A DNA stretch of 64,000 nt from Methanocorpusculum vombati. GTDB taxonomy: Archaea > Halobacteriota > Methanomicrobia > Methanomicrobiales > Methanocorpusculaceae. The translations under genes and the position numbers were made by a program. Under the pieces are notes generated by a model. It ran no database searches. It was not told where the DNA came from and saw only the letters and a list, made by a program, of their open reading frames with translations. Shown here piece after piece: positions 1 to 9,578 of the stretch. The stretch spans positions 1 through 64,000 of the forward strand of contig NZ_JAPTGC010000006.1 of assembly GCF_026891935.1 (NCBI RefSeq). Direction: 5' to 3'. Every line of letters starts with the position of its first letter. Position 1 is the first letter of the stretch.

Positions 1-367
1 TTATCCGCAGCATCCGCCTCTACCACGGATAACCCCGCGGCAACCCTCTCTCCCCCTTTTTTTCTGAAAAAATACTGGAAGCTCTGAACGGATAAGATGG
101 AATAAAAAACGCGGATACCCCGGGATACGCGTGAACTCGCATTTCTGTGAACGGTGCCGAAGACACCACACCACACAATACTTCAGAAAAGAAAAGCCAG
201 AGGAGATATTTTTCCAGAAAAAAGATCTACGAAATCATGTCGTGGAATCGCAAGCGGCGAAGGAAACAGGCCGAACGCATACCATCATTTCTTACAGCAG
301 GTCCCCGAAAAGCAGCGGACACACACAACCGGCAAACAAAACATACCCCCAAAAAAAGAAAAAAATA
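1..367. other. Non-coding window edge downstream of the rpo operon
   Basis: No convincing gene is seen. One plus-strand frame is open from the window edge to a TAA at 30-32 and could be the last nine codons of a gene running in from the left, but this is too short to support. A T-rich run at 55-63 and A-rich tracts near 350-365 could help end transcription of the minus-strand rpo operon. Positions 205-245 resemble the terminal motif of repeat family D found near 11.8, 30.8 and 50.9 kb, so a repeat remnant lies here. The overlapping open frames in this stretch run antisense to rpoA2 or through low-complexity DNA and look spurious. Confidence 0.5.
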
Positions 368-1972
368 TTATGCCGACTTCATCGGGTTGACCCGGCGAAC
401 CATCAGCTTCACATCGCCCGTACCGAGAAGAATCGGCTGACCGACAATAACATTCTCCGTCACACCGGACAGCTCATCAAACTCATGGGCAACCGCTGCA
501 TCCAGCAGGTGGTTGACCGTAACTTCGAAGGATGCACGGGAAAGAACCGATTCCTTCTCACCGGCAATACCGTGACGACCGATCTGCTTGACCTCACCGT
601 CCATGCACATAATATCTGCAACGAGCATAATGTGGCGGAGATCCACCGAAATACCCTGCTCTTTCAACGTTGAGAATGCCTCGTAGATAATCGCGGAACG
701 TGCAGCTTCAATACCAAGAGTATTTGCAATCTCTGCAATGTTATTCGTCCGCGTTCTCGTACAGTCCACACCCTCGATCTCAAAGACATCCTTCAGATTG
801 GAACCTTCCGTATGGAGAATGTACTCATCATTCTCCTTGCGGACCACCACACGGCGGATATCATCAATACCCTGCACAATCACCTGACGGACATGTTCTG
901 CCAGCTGGAACAGGTTCTGATACGACTCCTCATTCTTCGGAAGGAAACGGAGGATACCCTCCTTTTCATCAACCACCACCTCGAAATCACGGTAATGGCG
1001 CTTGTCCTTAATCTTCTGCGGGGCACGCTCCAGAATTTCGGAGACCGCAATCTTTCTCTTCTTGCACACCTCGCGGTTAATCTGCACAATCACGCACATA
1101 TCCGCAATATCCGTCTCGATATCACCGAACTCGTGCAGCGGAGCAGCCTCAATCTTCCAGGAAACCTCACGGGCCTTATCACGGTCCTCACGGTATCCCT
1201 TCTCCAGAAAGATCGTCATCGTCGGAGTGGACGGCTCTTTCCTGGCATCCATAATCTCAATAAGACGCGGCAGACCCAGAGTAACGTTAATCTCGGCCAC
1301 ACCCGCGTAGTGGAACGTACGCATCGTCATCTGCGTACCCGGCTCACCAATGGAGTGCGCAGCATTAATGCCCACCGCCTCACACGGCTGAACGCGCGTA
1401 CGATCGTACTCCGCATTAATACGTGCCACAATCTCCTCGAACAGGTCATCCGTTACATCATGCCCCTCATCAAACTTGGAAGTAAGAATCTTCGTCAGTT
1501 CGGTCGTGGTTGAGACCGGCATATCCTCATCCACCAGACGGTGGACACGGGTCTTTAACCGGTCAAGATCAACAGCTTCCAGCTCTTCGGGAGTCTTGGC
1601 CTCAAGCCAGACACGGATCTGATCAAACAGTGTCTTCGGAAGAGCCCAGGTGTGCAGCATCTTCGCAATTTCGCTCTCCGGCTCTTCATCCTCAGCGTTC
1701 GGACCTTTCTTTCCTTTGCGGGATCTCGGTCTCTCCTCGGAGTCAGAGTCGTCCTCCGACTCGGACTCCTCCCCGATAACCTCTTCGATCTCCTCAATCT
1801 CTTCCACAGACTCAGGAATACCGGCTTCGTACTCGCCAATCACTGCATCTTCCAGAGAATCGCCGAAACGGTCTTCTTCCTCAACCGGCTCCAGAGGAAC
1901 ATCCTCTTCGAGAAAGGCAGGTTCCGCAAACGGTGCCGGCTCTTCTTCAGCCTTCTTCTTTCTTGGCGCCAT
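368..1972 (-). CDS. rpoA2: DNA-directed RNA polymerase subunit A'' (Rpo1C)
   Basis: C-terminal part of the archaeal largest RNA polymerase subunit. It supplies the trigger-loop region and part of the clamp and jaw. The conserved core begins near residue 105, and the trigger-loop segment with GINAAHSIGEPGTQMTMRTF is near residues 200-220. The 534-residue product is longer than usual for A'' (family members are typically about 390-400). The excess is mainly an N-terminal extension of about 100 residues that starts with a basic KKK patch and is then rich in Glu and Asp, with few hydrophobic residues, so probably disordered. The ATG lies one base past the rpoA1 stop, so the two are translationally linked. 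It is the last gene of the operon here. Identity is certain; the role of the extension is unknown. Confidence 0.97.
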   Translation of the reverse strand: MAPRKKKAEEEPAPFAEPAFLEEDVPLEPVEEEDRFGDSLEDAVIGEYEAGIPESVEEIEEIEEVIGEESESEDDSDSEERPRSRKGKKGPNAEDEEPESEIAKMLHTWALPKTLFDQIRVWLEAKTPEELEAVDLDRLKTRVHRLVDEDMPVSTTTELTKILTSKFDEGHDVTDDLFEEIVARINAEYDRTRVQPCEAVGINAAHSIGEPGTQMTMRTFHYAGVAEINVTLGLPRLIEIMDARKEPSTPTMTIFLEKGYREDRDKAREVSWKIEAAPLHEFGDIETDIADMCVIVQINREVCKKRKIAVSEILERAPQKIKDKRHYRDFEVVVDEKEGILRFLPKNEESYQNLFQLAEHVRQVIVQGIDDIRRVVVRKENDEYILHTEGSNLKDVFEIEGVDCTRTRTNNIAEIANTLGIEAARSAIIYEAFSTLKEQGISVDLRHIMLVADIMCMDGEVKQIGRHGIAGEKESVLSRASFEVTVNHLLDAAVAHEFDELSGVTENVIVGQPILLGTGDVKLMVRRVNPMKSA

Positions 1973-1973
1973 C

Positions 1974-4643
1974 TTACACAGCCTCCTTTAACACAGATTC
2001 AGCAATACCCTTCACATCAACCGGCAGACCGGACGCGGACTTTGCCGGATCCGTTCCATCCTCACCATACTTGAACTGGATGATCTTTCCTCCGGTACTG
2101 CGGACAGTACCGTCATACGCGACTTTGAGATCCTGCAGAGCGTTAATCATACGCCGCTGCAGGTAACCGGACTGGGACGTACGGACTGCAGTATCCACAA
2201 GACCTTCACGACCTCCGATAGCATGGAAGAAGAACTCCGTTGGCGTCAGCCCGGACTTATAGGAGTTGCGCACGAAACCGTGTGCATCCGAACCCTTATC
2301 ACCGCGCTTGAAGTGCGGCAGCGTGCGGTCCTCGTATCCACGAACGATACGCTCACCACGCACTGCCTGCTGACCGATACAACCGGCCATCTGTGCCATG
2401 TTCAGCATGGAACCACGGGCACCGGACACTGCCATCACCACTGCGGAGTTCTCGAAACCCAGGTGGCGGGATGCAATTTCTCCGGTACGGTCACGGGCCT
2501 TACCGAGTTCCTTCATCACCTGCATTTCCAGGGTTTCTTCCTGGGTTCTTCCCGGCATCGGTTCAAGATGTCCCTGCTCGTAGATGTTAATACGCTGAGC
2601 CACATCATCTTCGGCCTTGTCGAGCACATCGCGGATCTGCTTGTACTCCTCCTTTCCGAGATCGGTATCGTTGATTCCGTAGGAGAAACCATTGATCATG
2701 ATTGCACGAATCGACAGTTTGGTTAAGTCATCGATGTACTCACGGGCACGCTTCATGCCGTGCAGACGAATGATACGGTTCAGAATCGCACCATCCATTG
2801 CTCCGACGGACTTCTTGTCAATCGTTCCGGAAAGCAGCTGACCGTCAACAATTCTCACATATGCATCGTGCGGACAGTGGGTATCCTTCGTACAGGGATC
2901 GCAGTTTCTGCAGCAGGTTGCCTTGTAGAACATGTTGACGTCCTTGGGGAGGATCATCGAGAATGCCTGTTTGTTGCTCCAGTAGGGAATACCGTCCTCA
3001 ACTTTGCCCGGTTCGGGCAGATGCTCCATATCCGTGTACTTCAGCAGATACAGGAACTGGGACTTGGTGTACCATTTCAGCTGATTCGTCAGCAGGAAGA
3101 TACCGGAGATGTGGTCGTGCAGACCGCCGATGATCGGGCCGCCGAAACGCGGCGAGAGAATGTTTTCCTGCACCGCAACCAGAAGTTCGGCTTCTGCCCG
3201 GGCTTCCTCGGTCTGCGGAACGTGCAGGTTCATTTCATCCCCATCAAAGTCTGCGTTGTACGGGGGACAGACCGCCGGGTTTAAGCGGAATGTTCTGCCG
3301 TTCATCACTTTGATGTGGTGGGACATGATGGACATCCGGTGCAGTGACGGCTGACGGTTGAACAGCACAATATCGCCGTCTCTGAGCTGGCGGTCAATCT
3401 TCCATCCCGGCTCGATCATCTCGGCAACGGTATCACAGTTGCCTTCGGGACCGGCAATCAGGCGGATACGGCGGCCGTCCGGACGGTTGACATAGTTTGC
3501 ACCGCAGGGGTCGCGAAGCGTCGGACGGTTCGGACCGATCCGGATCATGGATCGGATATCCTCGATGTTCTGTTTGGTGACACGAACCGGAACGGACATC
3601 TCATTTGCAATGGCGAGCGGGACACCGACTTCCCCGATGGAGAGGTTCGGGTCCGGCGAGATGACCGTACGGGACGAGAAGTTCACACGTTTACCGGAAA
3701 GGGATCCACGGAACCGGCCGTCCTTACCTTTCAGACGCTGGGACAGCGTCTTTAAGGGACGTCCGGACCGGTGGCGTGCCGGCGGACAGCCGGCAACTTC
3801 GTTGTCCAGATACGTTGTCACATGGTACTGCAGAAGTTCCCACAGATCCTCAATGATCAGCTGCGGGGCGCCTGCGTCCTGATTCTCCTTGAACCGCTGG
3901 TTGATACGGATGATATCCACCAGCTTGTGGGTCAGATCATCCTCGGATCTCTGACCGTTCTCCAGAATAATCGACGGGCGGACGGTTACCGGCGGCACCG
4001 GAAGGACGGTAAGAATCGTCCATTCGGGCCGTGCAACGGTCGGGTCGATACCGAGCAGACGGAGATCGTCGTCGGTGATCTTCTCCAGCCGCTCGCGGAT
4101 ATCTGCGGAGGTGAGTTTGTGTTCGGTCTTGTGGACCTTGCCGTCCTCGCCGGTCTCGGTAACCACCTCAACGAAACTGGTCGGCTTTTCGAAGTTGATC
4201 TTGAACTGCTGATCGCCGCAGTACGGGCAGATGCGTTCCTTTTTGATATCCTTCTCGCCGATGGTCTCGGCAGAATAGGGATCGTCTTCTAAGGCGCTGA
4301 ACCGCTCGATCTCCTCTTTGTCAAGCAGAAGTCTGCCGCATTCGCGGCAGGTCACACGCAGCAGTTTTCTGATGAGCCGCGTATAGCCGACGTGAATCAC
4401 GGGTTTTGCGAGATCAATGTGGCCGAAGTGACCGGGACAGTCGCCCTGCTTCTGGCCGCAGGTTTTGCAGCGGAGACCCGGGTCGATAACACCAAGGCTC
4501 GGGTCCATCAGGCCTTTCGGGTACGGGAAACCGTCGTCGTCGTAGGTGTCGGGCCAGATGACCTTACAGACACTCATGTCACGGATCGCTTTTGGGGAGA
4601 GCAGACCGAACTCAATCTTTCCGATTCTCTTTGGGCTGGTCAT
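1974..4643 (-). CDS. rpoA1: DNA-directed RNA polymerase subunit A' (Rpo1N)
   Basis: N-terminal, catalytic part of the archaeal largest subunit, 889 residues. The active-site loop NADFDGDEMNLHVPQ, whose three Asp residues bind the catalytic Mg ion, is near residue 465. Zinc-binding motifs are visible near the N terminus (C-x2-C...CPGHFGH around residues 58-75 and a CRECG-type motif near residue 98), and a CRNC/CPH cluster lies near residue 575. The start ATG follows the rpoB' stop after a single base, and the stop is one base before the rpoA'' ATG, which points to coupled translation. The A'/A'' split falls in the usual archaeal place. No anomaly seen. Confidence 0.98.
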   Translation of the reverse strand: MTSPKRIGKIEFGLLSPKAIRDMSVCKVIWPDTYDDDGFPYPKGLMDPSLGVIDPGLRCKTCGQKQGDCPGHFGHIDLAKPVIHVGYTRLIRKLLRVTCRECGRLLLDKEEIERFSALEDDPYSAETIGEKDIKKERICPYCGDQQFKINFEKPTSFVEVVTETGEDGKVHKTEHKLTSADIRERLEKITDDDLRLLGIDPTVARPEWTILTVLPVPPVTVRPSIILENGQRSEDDLTHKLVDIIRINQRFKENQDAGAPQLIIEDLWELLQYHVTTYLDNEVAGCPPARHRSGRPLKTLSQRLKGKDGRFRGSLSGKRVNFSSRTVISPDPNLSIGEVGVPLAIANEMSVPVRVTKQNIEDIRSMIRIGPNRPTLRDPCGANYVNRPDGRRIRLIAGPEGNCDTVAEMIEPGWKIDRQLRDGDIVLFNRQPSLHRMSIMSHHIKVMNGRTFRLNPAVCPPYNADFDGDEMNLHVPQTEEARAEAELLVAVQENILSPRFGGPIIGGLHDHISGIFLLTNQLKWYTKSQFLYLLKYTDMEHLPEPGKVEDGIPYWSNKQAFSMILPKDVNMFYKATCCRNCDPCTKDTHCPHDAYVRIVDGQLLSGTIDKKSVGAMDGAILNRIIRLHGMKRAREYIDDLTKLSIRAIMINGFSYGINDTDLGKEEYKQIRDVLDKAEDDVAQRINIYEQGHLEPMPGRTQEETLEMQVMKELGKARDRTGEIASRHLGFENSAVVMAVSGARGSMLNMAQMAGCIGQQAVRGERIVRGYEDRTLPHFKRGDKGSDAHGFVRNSYKSGLTPTEFFFHAIGGREGLVDTAVRTSQSGYLQRRMINALQDLKVAYDGTVRSTGGKIIQFKYGEDGTDPAKSASGLPVDVKGIAESVLKEAV

Positions 4644-4644
4644 G

Positions 4645-6558
4645 TTACACCATATCCTCCAGTTTCAGTCTGGGTGCAATTCCCATACTCTTCATTTCAT
4701 CAAGCAGCAGCTTGAATGCGTAGCTCATTTCTACTTCGTAGATGTCGGTCTCGGCACCGCAGGCAAGGCAGCGTGTCGTCTTCTGCTTTGCATCGTACAT
4801 GGCAACCATACCGCAGCGGGCACAGACGTACTGTTTGACCGCGTCGGACTCGTCGAGAAGACGTTCCTTTAATGCCATTGCCGCACCGTGACCGATCATC
4901 ACATCACGTTCCATTTCTCCAAACCGGAGACCACCTTCACGGGCACGTCCTTCGGTCGGCTGGCGGGTTAAGACCTGCACCGGTCCGCGGGACCGTGCGT
5001 GCATCTTGGTGGATACCATGTGGTAGAGTTTCTGGTAGTAGATGACGCCGACGTAGATATCTGCCTGGAATCTGCGGCCGGTGATACCGTCATACATGAC
5101 TTCACGACCGGTGTGGGCAAATCCTGCTTCGGCCAGTTCGTGGCGGAGCACCTGTTCACGGGTAAGCGTGCTGTTTGCAATATCCTTACCGATCTCTTTG
5201 TCGTTAAGCAGCCGCTGCTGTGCAAACGGGCTGTCGAAGATCTGCTGAACCGGTTTTCTGCGGAACGAGGTTGCGTTGACACGGGTTCCCATGAGAGAAC
5301 CGGCTTTGCCGCCGATCATTTCCAGCATATGTCCGATGGTCATACGGGACGGGACTGCGTGCGGGTTGATGACGAGATCCGGGGCAATACCGGCTTCGGT
5401 GAAGGGCATGTTTTCCTGCGGGGTAATCAGACCGCAGACACCTTTCTGACCGTGACGGGACGCGAACTTGTCGCCGATCTCCGGCACTCTGAGATCACGG
5501 GTACGGACTTTGACCAGGCGCGAGGAGTTTTCCGACTCGGTTACAATCACGGTGTCCACAATACCGGTCTCGTTGCTGCGCATGGTGATCGAGGTGTCGC
5601 GGCGTTTTTCCACGGCAATCAGTTCGCCGGTAGGTTCTTCCAGGAACCGGGGCGGGGAGGTCTTGCCAATCAGGACGTCCTTTTCCAGTACCCGGGTTTC
5701 GGGGTTGATGATTCCGTCGGTGTCGAGGTTTGCGTAGGAACCGGGTCCGTGGGAGCCCTGTACGTCGTCGTCGGGGACTTCGATTCTGTCAACCTGTCCT
5801 CCGGGGTAACGGCGTTCCTCTCCTTCGTAGGTCCGGAAGAAGTGGGACCGGCCGAGACCGCGTTCAACCGAGGCCTTGTTGAAGATGAGTGCATCTTCAA
5901 TGTTGTATCCTTCGTAGGAGATGATAGCGACACAGAAGTTCTGTCCCTGCGGACGGTTGTCGGAACCGATAAGTTCCGCAGCCTGCGTGTGCACCATCGG
6001 GACCTGGGCGTAATGCAGCATGTGACCACGGGTATCAGGCCGCAGTTTCATGTTTGCCTGGGCAAAACCCAGTGCCTGCTTAATCATACCGGCACCCATG
6101 GTAACACGCGGGGATGCGTTGTGTTCCGGGAACGGAACGTGTGCTGCTCCGATACCGAGGATCAGCGACGGGTCGATCTCCAGATGCGTGTGTTCGGGGG
6201 TTAAATCCTCTTCATAGACAGCGATGTAGAGATCGTCTTCCTCTTCAGCGTCGATGAACTCGATCTTGCCCTGGTCGACGAGCGTGAAGAATTCGTATTC
6301 TCCGGATCTGACCATTTCAATGTCTTCGGGAGTAACTGCCGGGACGCCGTTTTCGACGACGATTAACGGGCGGCGGGCGCGTCCGCGATCGGTGTTGATA
6401 ACGATTTCGTTACTGTAGTCTTTGTAAGAGATGTTGACTTCGGTCGGGATCTGACCGTGCCGGCGCATCTGGCGGAAGTTTTTCGTGAAACCGACTGCGT
6501 CGTCAACTTTGCCGAAGAGAGCTCCGTCGACAAATACTCTTGCCATTTTCTTTTCCAT
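4645..6558 (-). CDS. rpoB1: DNA-directed RNA polymerase subunit B' (Rpo2C)
   Basis: C-terminal half of the second-largest RNA polymerase subunit, 637 residues, in the split B''/B' arrangement used by many methanogens. The conserved segment [11 protein letters not shown], near the active centre, lies around residue 365. A C-terminal zinc site, CARCG followed by CLACG, lies around residues 575-600. ATG at 6558 directly abuts the rpoB'' stop. A second in-frame ATG four codons on (giving MARVFVDG) is an alternative start. The gene is co-transcribed with its flanking rpo genes. Confidence 0.97.
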   Translation of the reverse strand: MEKKMARVFVDGALFGKVDDAVGFTKNFRQMRRHGQIPTEVNISYKDYSNEIVINTDRGRARRPLIVVENGVPAVTPEDIEMVRSGEYEFFTLVDQGKIEFIDAEEEDDLYIAVYEEDLTPEHTHLEIDPSLILGIGAAHVPFPEHNASPRVTMGAGMIKQALGFAQANMKLRPDTRGHMLHYAQVPMVHTQAAELIGSDNRPQGQNFCVAIISYEGYNIEDALIFNKASVERGLGRSHFFRTYEGEERRYPGGQVDRIEVPDDDVQGSHGPGSYANLDTDGIINPETRVLEKDVLIGKTSPPRFLEEPTGELIAVEKRRDTSITMRSNETGIVDTVIVTESENSSRLVKVRTRDLRVPEIGDKFASRHGQKGVCGLITPQENMPFTEAGIAPDLVINPHAVPSRMTIGHMLEMIGGKAGSLMGTRVNATSFRRKPVQQIFDSPFAQQRLLNDKEIGKDIANSTLTREQVLRHELAEAGFAHTGREVMYDGITGRRFQADIYVGVIYYQKLYHMVSTKMHARSRGPVQVLTRQPTEGRAREGGLRFGEMERDVMIGHGAAMALKERLLDESDAVKQYVCARCGMVAMYDAKQKTTRCLACGAETDIYEVEMSYAFKLLLDEMKSMGIAPRLKLEDMV

Positions 6559-8112
6559 TTACTCACTCCGGATTGGTTCAATGTCCATACTGCGGATGAT
6601 GTGCAGCATCGCTTCTTCGTTCTCGATTCCTTTGCTGATCTCAACGAGCTGGGCGAAGTTCTTCACGAGACCGCAGTTTGGTCCTTCCGGTGTTTCGGAC
6701 GGACAGATTCTGCCCCACTGGGTCGGGTGCAGATCACGGGCCTCGAAGTGAGGCTGGGACCGGGACAGCGGTGAGATGACACGGCGCAGATGGGAGATGA
6801 CCGACATGTGGTCGACACGGTCCATGAGCTGGGATACACCGGTTCTGCCGCCGACCCAGTTTCCGGTTGCGAGCGGGTGGATTAACCGTTCGGTTAATAC
6901 GTCGGCACGGACGACGGTTCCGATGGCAAGTTCGCGGTGGCGCATGCTTGCACGTTCCAGCTGGTACTTGACATCACGCGTGAGTCTGTTTAAGGAGATA
7001 CGGAAGAGGTCTTCCATTAAGTCTCCGGCAAGTTTCAGGCGTTTGTTGGAGTAGTGATCCTTGTCGTCGATTCTCCTTTTGTTTAAGGCGAGATCGAAAC
7101 AGGCTTCTGCCATTCTGCCGAGGAATTCGGCTTTTGCGACACGTACGTCCTTTGCATACAGTTCATAGCTTTCATCGCCCGGTTTTAAGTGGGACGGGAT
7201 GAGGTAGTTTAAGTGCGGCAGGAGGTAGCTGTCGAGGACAAATTCGGCGCGTTTTCTCTGGTAGTCCTTGGTCTGGTTCGGTGCGAGTTTTTTCCCGACG
7301 TACATGATGCCTTCTTCGGAGGTGGCACATTCGGACTCTTCGAGGTTCTGCATCATGTAGGTTAAGACGTCTTCGGAGAGGGAGACTGCGGAGACGATTT
7401 CTTCGTCGGTCTCAAGACCTAAGGCGCGCATCAGGTCCGCAAAGCGGAGGTGACCGGCAACGGACGGGAAGCTGACGTCGAGGAGGTTCTTTTTATTTTT
7501 CTCGACGACGACGAGGGCACGGTATCCGCGGAACTGCGAGAAGACTTTGGATACATGGATCTGTTCGTTGTACCGTTCGGTGTATTCGGTCATGATCTTG
7601 TTGGAGGCAAGATCTTCGAGTGTCATTAATACACGCTCGGTTCCGTTTACGATGAAATATCCTCCGGGGTCGCTCGGGTCTTCGCCCTGTTCGGTCCGTT
7701 CATCGATGGAGAGGCCGCAAAGGTTGCAGACTTTGGATCCGATCATGACCGGAAGCTGACCGATGGTTGTCTCCTGCGGTTCGAATGCCTTGTCACCCTG
7801 ATGGAGTGTCATGGTGAGGACCATCGGGGCTGCGTAGGTTAGGTTACGCAGGCGTGCTTCGGTCGGGAATAATTTGCTCTGTGATCCGTCCGCTTCGCGG
7901 ACGATCGGTTTTTCTACTCGGAGGTCTCCGAGTTCAACCCATACGGGTTCCTGGTTCTTTCCCCGGTTTACAATCTCCGTCTCAACGATGCGCTGTTCGT
8001 TGACGACTTTCTGGAGGTTGTACTCCACAAAGTTGTTGAACGAGTCCAGCTGGTGACGGGCGACGTGCTCCTGGGAGAAGTACGCTCCGGAAAGTACACT
8101 TCTGTCAATCAA
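6559..8112 (-). CDS. rpoB2: DNA-directed RNA polymerase subunit B'' (Rpo2N)
   Basis: N-terminal half of the second-largest RNA polymerase subunit, 517 residues, carrying the protrusion, lobe and fork regions. The ending, with FEARDLHPTQWGRICPSETPEGPNCG-type fork sequence near residues 460-490, is diagnostic. The gene seems to begin at TTG (8110-8112), 15 bases after the rpoH stop, behind a GAGTGGAT Shine-Dalgarno-like stretch; no nearby ATG would give a better N terminus. It abuts rpoB' directly. The separate B'' and B' genes are normal for methanogens. Confidence 0.96.
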   Translation of the reverse strand: MIDRSVLSGAYFSQEHVARHQLDSFNNFVEYNLQKVVNEQRIVETEIVNRGKNQEPVWVELGDLRVEKPIVREADGSQSKLFPTEARLRNLTYAAPMVLTMTLHQGDKAFEPQETTIGQLPVMIGSKVCNLCGLSIDERTEQGEDPSDPGGYFIVNGTERVLMTLEDLASNKIMTEYTERYNEQIHVSKVFSQFRGYRALVVVEKNKKNLLDVSFPSVAGHLRFADLMRALGLETDEEIVSAVSLSEDVLTYMMQNLEESECATSEEGIMYVGKKLAPNQTKDYQRKRAEFVLDSYLLPHLNYLIPSHLKPGDESYELYAKDVRVAKAEFLGRMAEACFDLALNKRRIDDKDHYSNKRLKLAGDLMEDLFRISLNRLTRDVKYQLERASMRHRELAIGTVVRADVLTERLIHPLATGNWVGGRTGVSQLMDRVDHMSVISHLRRVISPLSRSQPHFEARDLHPTQWGRICPSETPEGPNCGLVKNFAQLVEISKGIENEEAMLHIIRSMDIEPIRSE

Positions 8113-8127
8113 GTATATCCACTCTGG

Positions 8128-8376
8128 TTATTTTTTCGGCCGTCTGACCACAAGGCGGTAGGAGGTAGCTTCACCTGCTGTCTGGCTTTTGCGCGTGATG
8201 CGGATGACCATTCCCGGTTTTGCTCCGCAGGCTTTGACGGCAGGATCGTCATGATACATTTTGGGAAGGTGCTCTTCGGTAATGTCATAGTCGGCAAGGA
8301 GTTTTACAACTTCTTCCGGGGTCATGATCTGGTGATCGGGAACCATTTCATGGAGTAATACGTTTAGTCGTGTCAT
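8128..8376 (-). CDS. rpoH: DNA-directed RNA polymerase subunit H (Rpo5)
   Basis: Small archaeal RNA polymerase subunit homologous to the C-terminal domain of eukaryotic RPB5; it sits at the jaw where downstream DNA enters. The 82-residue length and the MVPDH / LPKM..DDP / YRLV pattern match the family. It is the first gene of the rpo operon. The ATG is preceded by AGGAGCT at suitable spacing, and a TATA-like ACTTTTATGTG lies about 65-75 bases upstream, giving a short leader. Confidence 0.95.
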   Translation of the reverse strand: MTRLNVLLHEMVPDHQIMTPEEVVKLLADYDITEEHLPKMYHDDPAVKACGAKPGMVIRITRKSQTAGEATSYRLVVRRPKK

Positions 8377-8439
8377 AGAGCTCCTAATTTAAGATCTTGA
8401 TAGATACGGATGTCTGTGCTTGTGTTCAGAGTTCTCACC

Positions 8440-8450
8440 ACATAAAAGTC
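8440..8450 (-). promoter_or_regulatory. Probable TATA box of the rpo operon
   Basis: Reading the minus strand, ACTTTTATGTG lies 64-74 bases before the rpoH ATG. With transcription starting about 25 bases further on, this leaves a leader of roughly 40-45 bases holding the AGGAGCT ribosome site. It is assigned from position and composition only. Confidence 0.4.
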
Positions 8451-8568
8451 TCAGAGTTTTTTGTTGACGCTTGTTCAGATGTCCAACGGACGCGCCAATA
8501 CACGCTGCCGAAAGTCAATAGGGAGGGTTCGTACTCGAATCTCCTAAAAAACCATGGCGACGTGCAAG

Positions 8569-8642
8569 CGGGCCAGGAGGGAGTTGAACCCCCGACCTGC
8601 GGATTAAAAGTCCGACGATCTGCCTGACTGATCTACTGGCCC
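8569..8642 (-). tRNA. tRNA-Lys (anticodon TTT)
   Basis: The minus strand folds into a complete cloverleaf. The acceptor stem is GGGCCAG pairing with CTGGCCC, the anticodon stem CGGAC/ATCCG-type arms hold a loop with TTT, and the T arm contains GGTTCAACTCC. CCA is not encoded. A TATA-rich stretch (8681-8695, minus strand) lies at a suitable distance upstream. The gene stands alone, upstream of and parallel to the rpo operon. Confidence 0.95.
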
Positions 8643-8716
8643 TTGTTGTCCTCTGGAAGGTAGCATCATTATTGGGATTGAAAAATATATATACATACCG
8701 GTTGGTTCGGCATGTT

Positions 8717-8745
8717 CCGGGCAGAGGGGGTTTTCCTCTGCCCGG
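8717..8745. repeat. Perfect 11-bp hairpin, REP-like palindrome
   Basis: CCGGGCAGAGG (8717-8727) pairs exactly with CCTCTGCCCGG (8735-8745) across a seven-base loop. It lies between the divergent tRNA-Lys and the PsiE-like gene and is not followed by a clear T run, so it is not an obvious terminator for either. Confidence 0.6.
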
Positions 8746-8824
8746 GTCCCAATTACGCCTTCGCGTTAAGTAGGTTGTCGGTTCCCCAATAATAAAGTGT
8801 CGGGTTTGCTGCCGGAGGACGGGG

Positions 8825-9388
8825 TTGCCGGGGGTTAAGGTGAACCTCTATAATTATATTGATGAGGGGGCTATAGTAAGAGTAGATGATTACGGGAGTT
8901 CATTCCCGGTCCGGACGAGAGATATGATACAGGATTTCGAGCCGTTTCCCCGTGTCCGTCAGGCCCTTGCGCAGGGCTGCGGTGCGGTTACGATTGCGAT
9001 TTATGTGCTGATTGCGATTCTTCTGGTAGTGGCGGCACTGATGGGTGTTGCGGAGACGATGACGCTGGTGATGACGGCGCTGGAGAATCCGACACAGCAC
9101 GGGTTGTCGAATGTGCTGCAGGCGATTCTTCTGATTATTGTGATTGCGACGCTGGTGGATATGGTTGCGTCGTATGTCCGTGCGGGGCGTGTGCTGGTCC
9201 GGCCGATTCTGATTGCGGGTATTACGACGATGGTCAGACGGCTGCTGGTGAGTGATCTGACGTTTATTGATATTATCGGGACGACGATTGTGATTCTGGG
9301 GCTGACGGTTGCGATGGTGTATGTGGGGCGTGATGAGATGGAGATGATGGAGCATCTGAAGGATATGAAGCGGTCGGAGGATCAGTGA
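8825..9388 (+). CDS. PsiE-like (phosphate-starvation-inducible E family) membrane protein
   Basis: Predicted integral membrane protein of 187 residues with four hydrophobic helices (roughly residues 55-80, 95-120, 128-145 and 150-170). The order of helices and the polar YVRAGRVLVRPILIAGI segment between helices 2 and 3 fit the PsiE family, whose function is unknown. The C terminus is charged and cytoplasmic-looking. The start is uncertain: TTG at 8825 has GGAGG six bases upstream, whereas GTG at 8840 would remove five residues. It has no operon partner, as tRNA-Pro follows. The family assignment rests on topology and recall of the motif. Confidence 0.65.
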   Translation: MPGVKVNLYNYIDEGAIVRVDDYGSSFPVRTRDMIQDFEPFPRVRQALAQGCGAVTIAIYVLIAILLVVAALMGVAETMTLVMTALENPTQHGLSNVLQAILLIIVIATLVDMVASYVRAGRVLVRPILIAGITTMVRRLLVSDLTFIDIIGTTIVILGLTVAMVYVGRDEMEMMEHLKDMKRSEDQ

Positions 9389-9474
9389 TCCTTTTTTGCC
9401 GGTGTCAAAGTAAAAACTAATAAGGGACGCACATCCTATATGTATGATGCTTCATTCGGAAGAGGGAAGCATGA

Positions 9475-9547
9475 GGGGCCGTAGGGTAGCCTGGAATCCT
9501 AGGAGACTGGGGGTCTTCTGACTCGCGTTCAAATCGCGGCGGCCCCA
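9475..9547 (+). tRNA. tRNA-Pro (anticodon GGG)
   Basis: A complete cloverleaf. Acceptor GGGGCCG pairs with CGGCCCC. The D arm includes GGGTAGCCTGG, the anticodon stem GGAGA/TCTTC holds loop CTGGGGG, and the T arm is TCGCG/CGCGG around TTCAAAT. CCA is not encoded. A TATA-like CCTATATG lies about 35 bases upstream. Confidence 0.94.
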
Positions 9548-9578
9548 TGAGAATTTTTTCGATTTTGGAGATGATTTT

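Noticed and set aside
1-32. Nine codons and a stop as the end of an upstream gene
   Set aside because: Too short to distinguish from chance; noted only as a possibility.
131-673. Plus-strand frame of about 180 codons opposite the end of rpoA2
   Set aside because: It runs antisense to a certain gene, is rich in residues typical of shadow frames, and has no recognisable domain or ribosome site.
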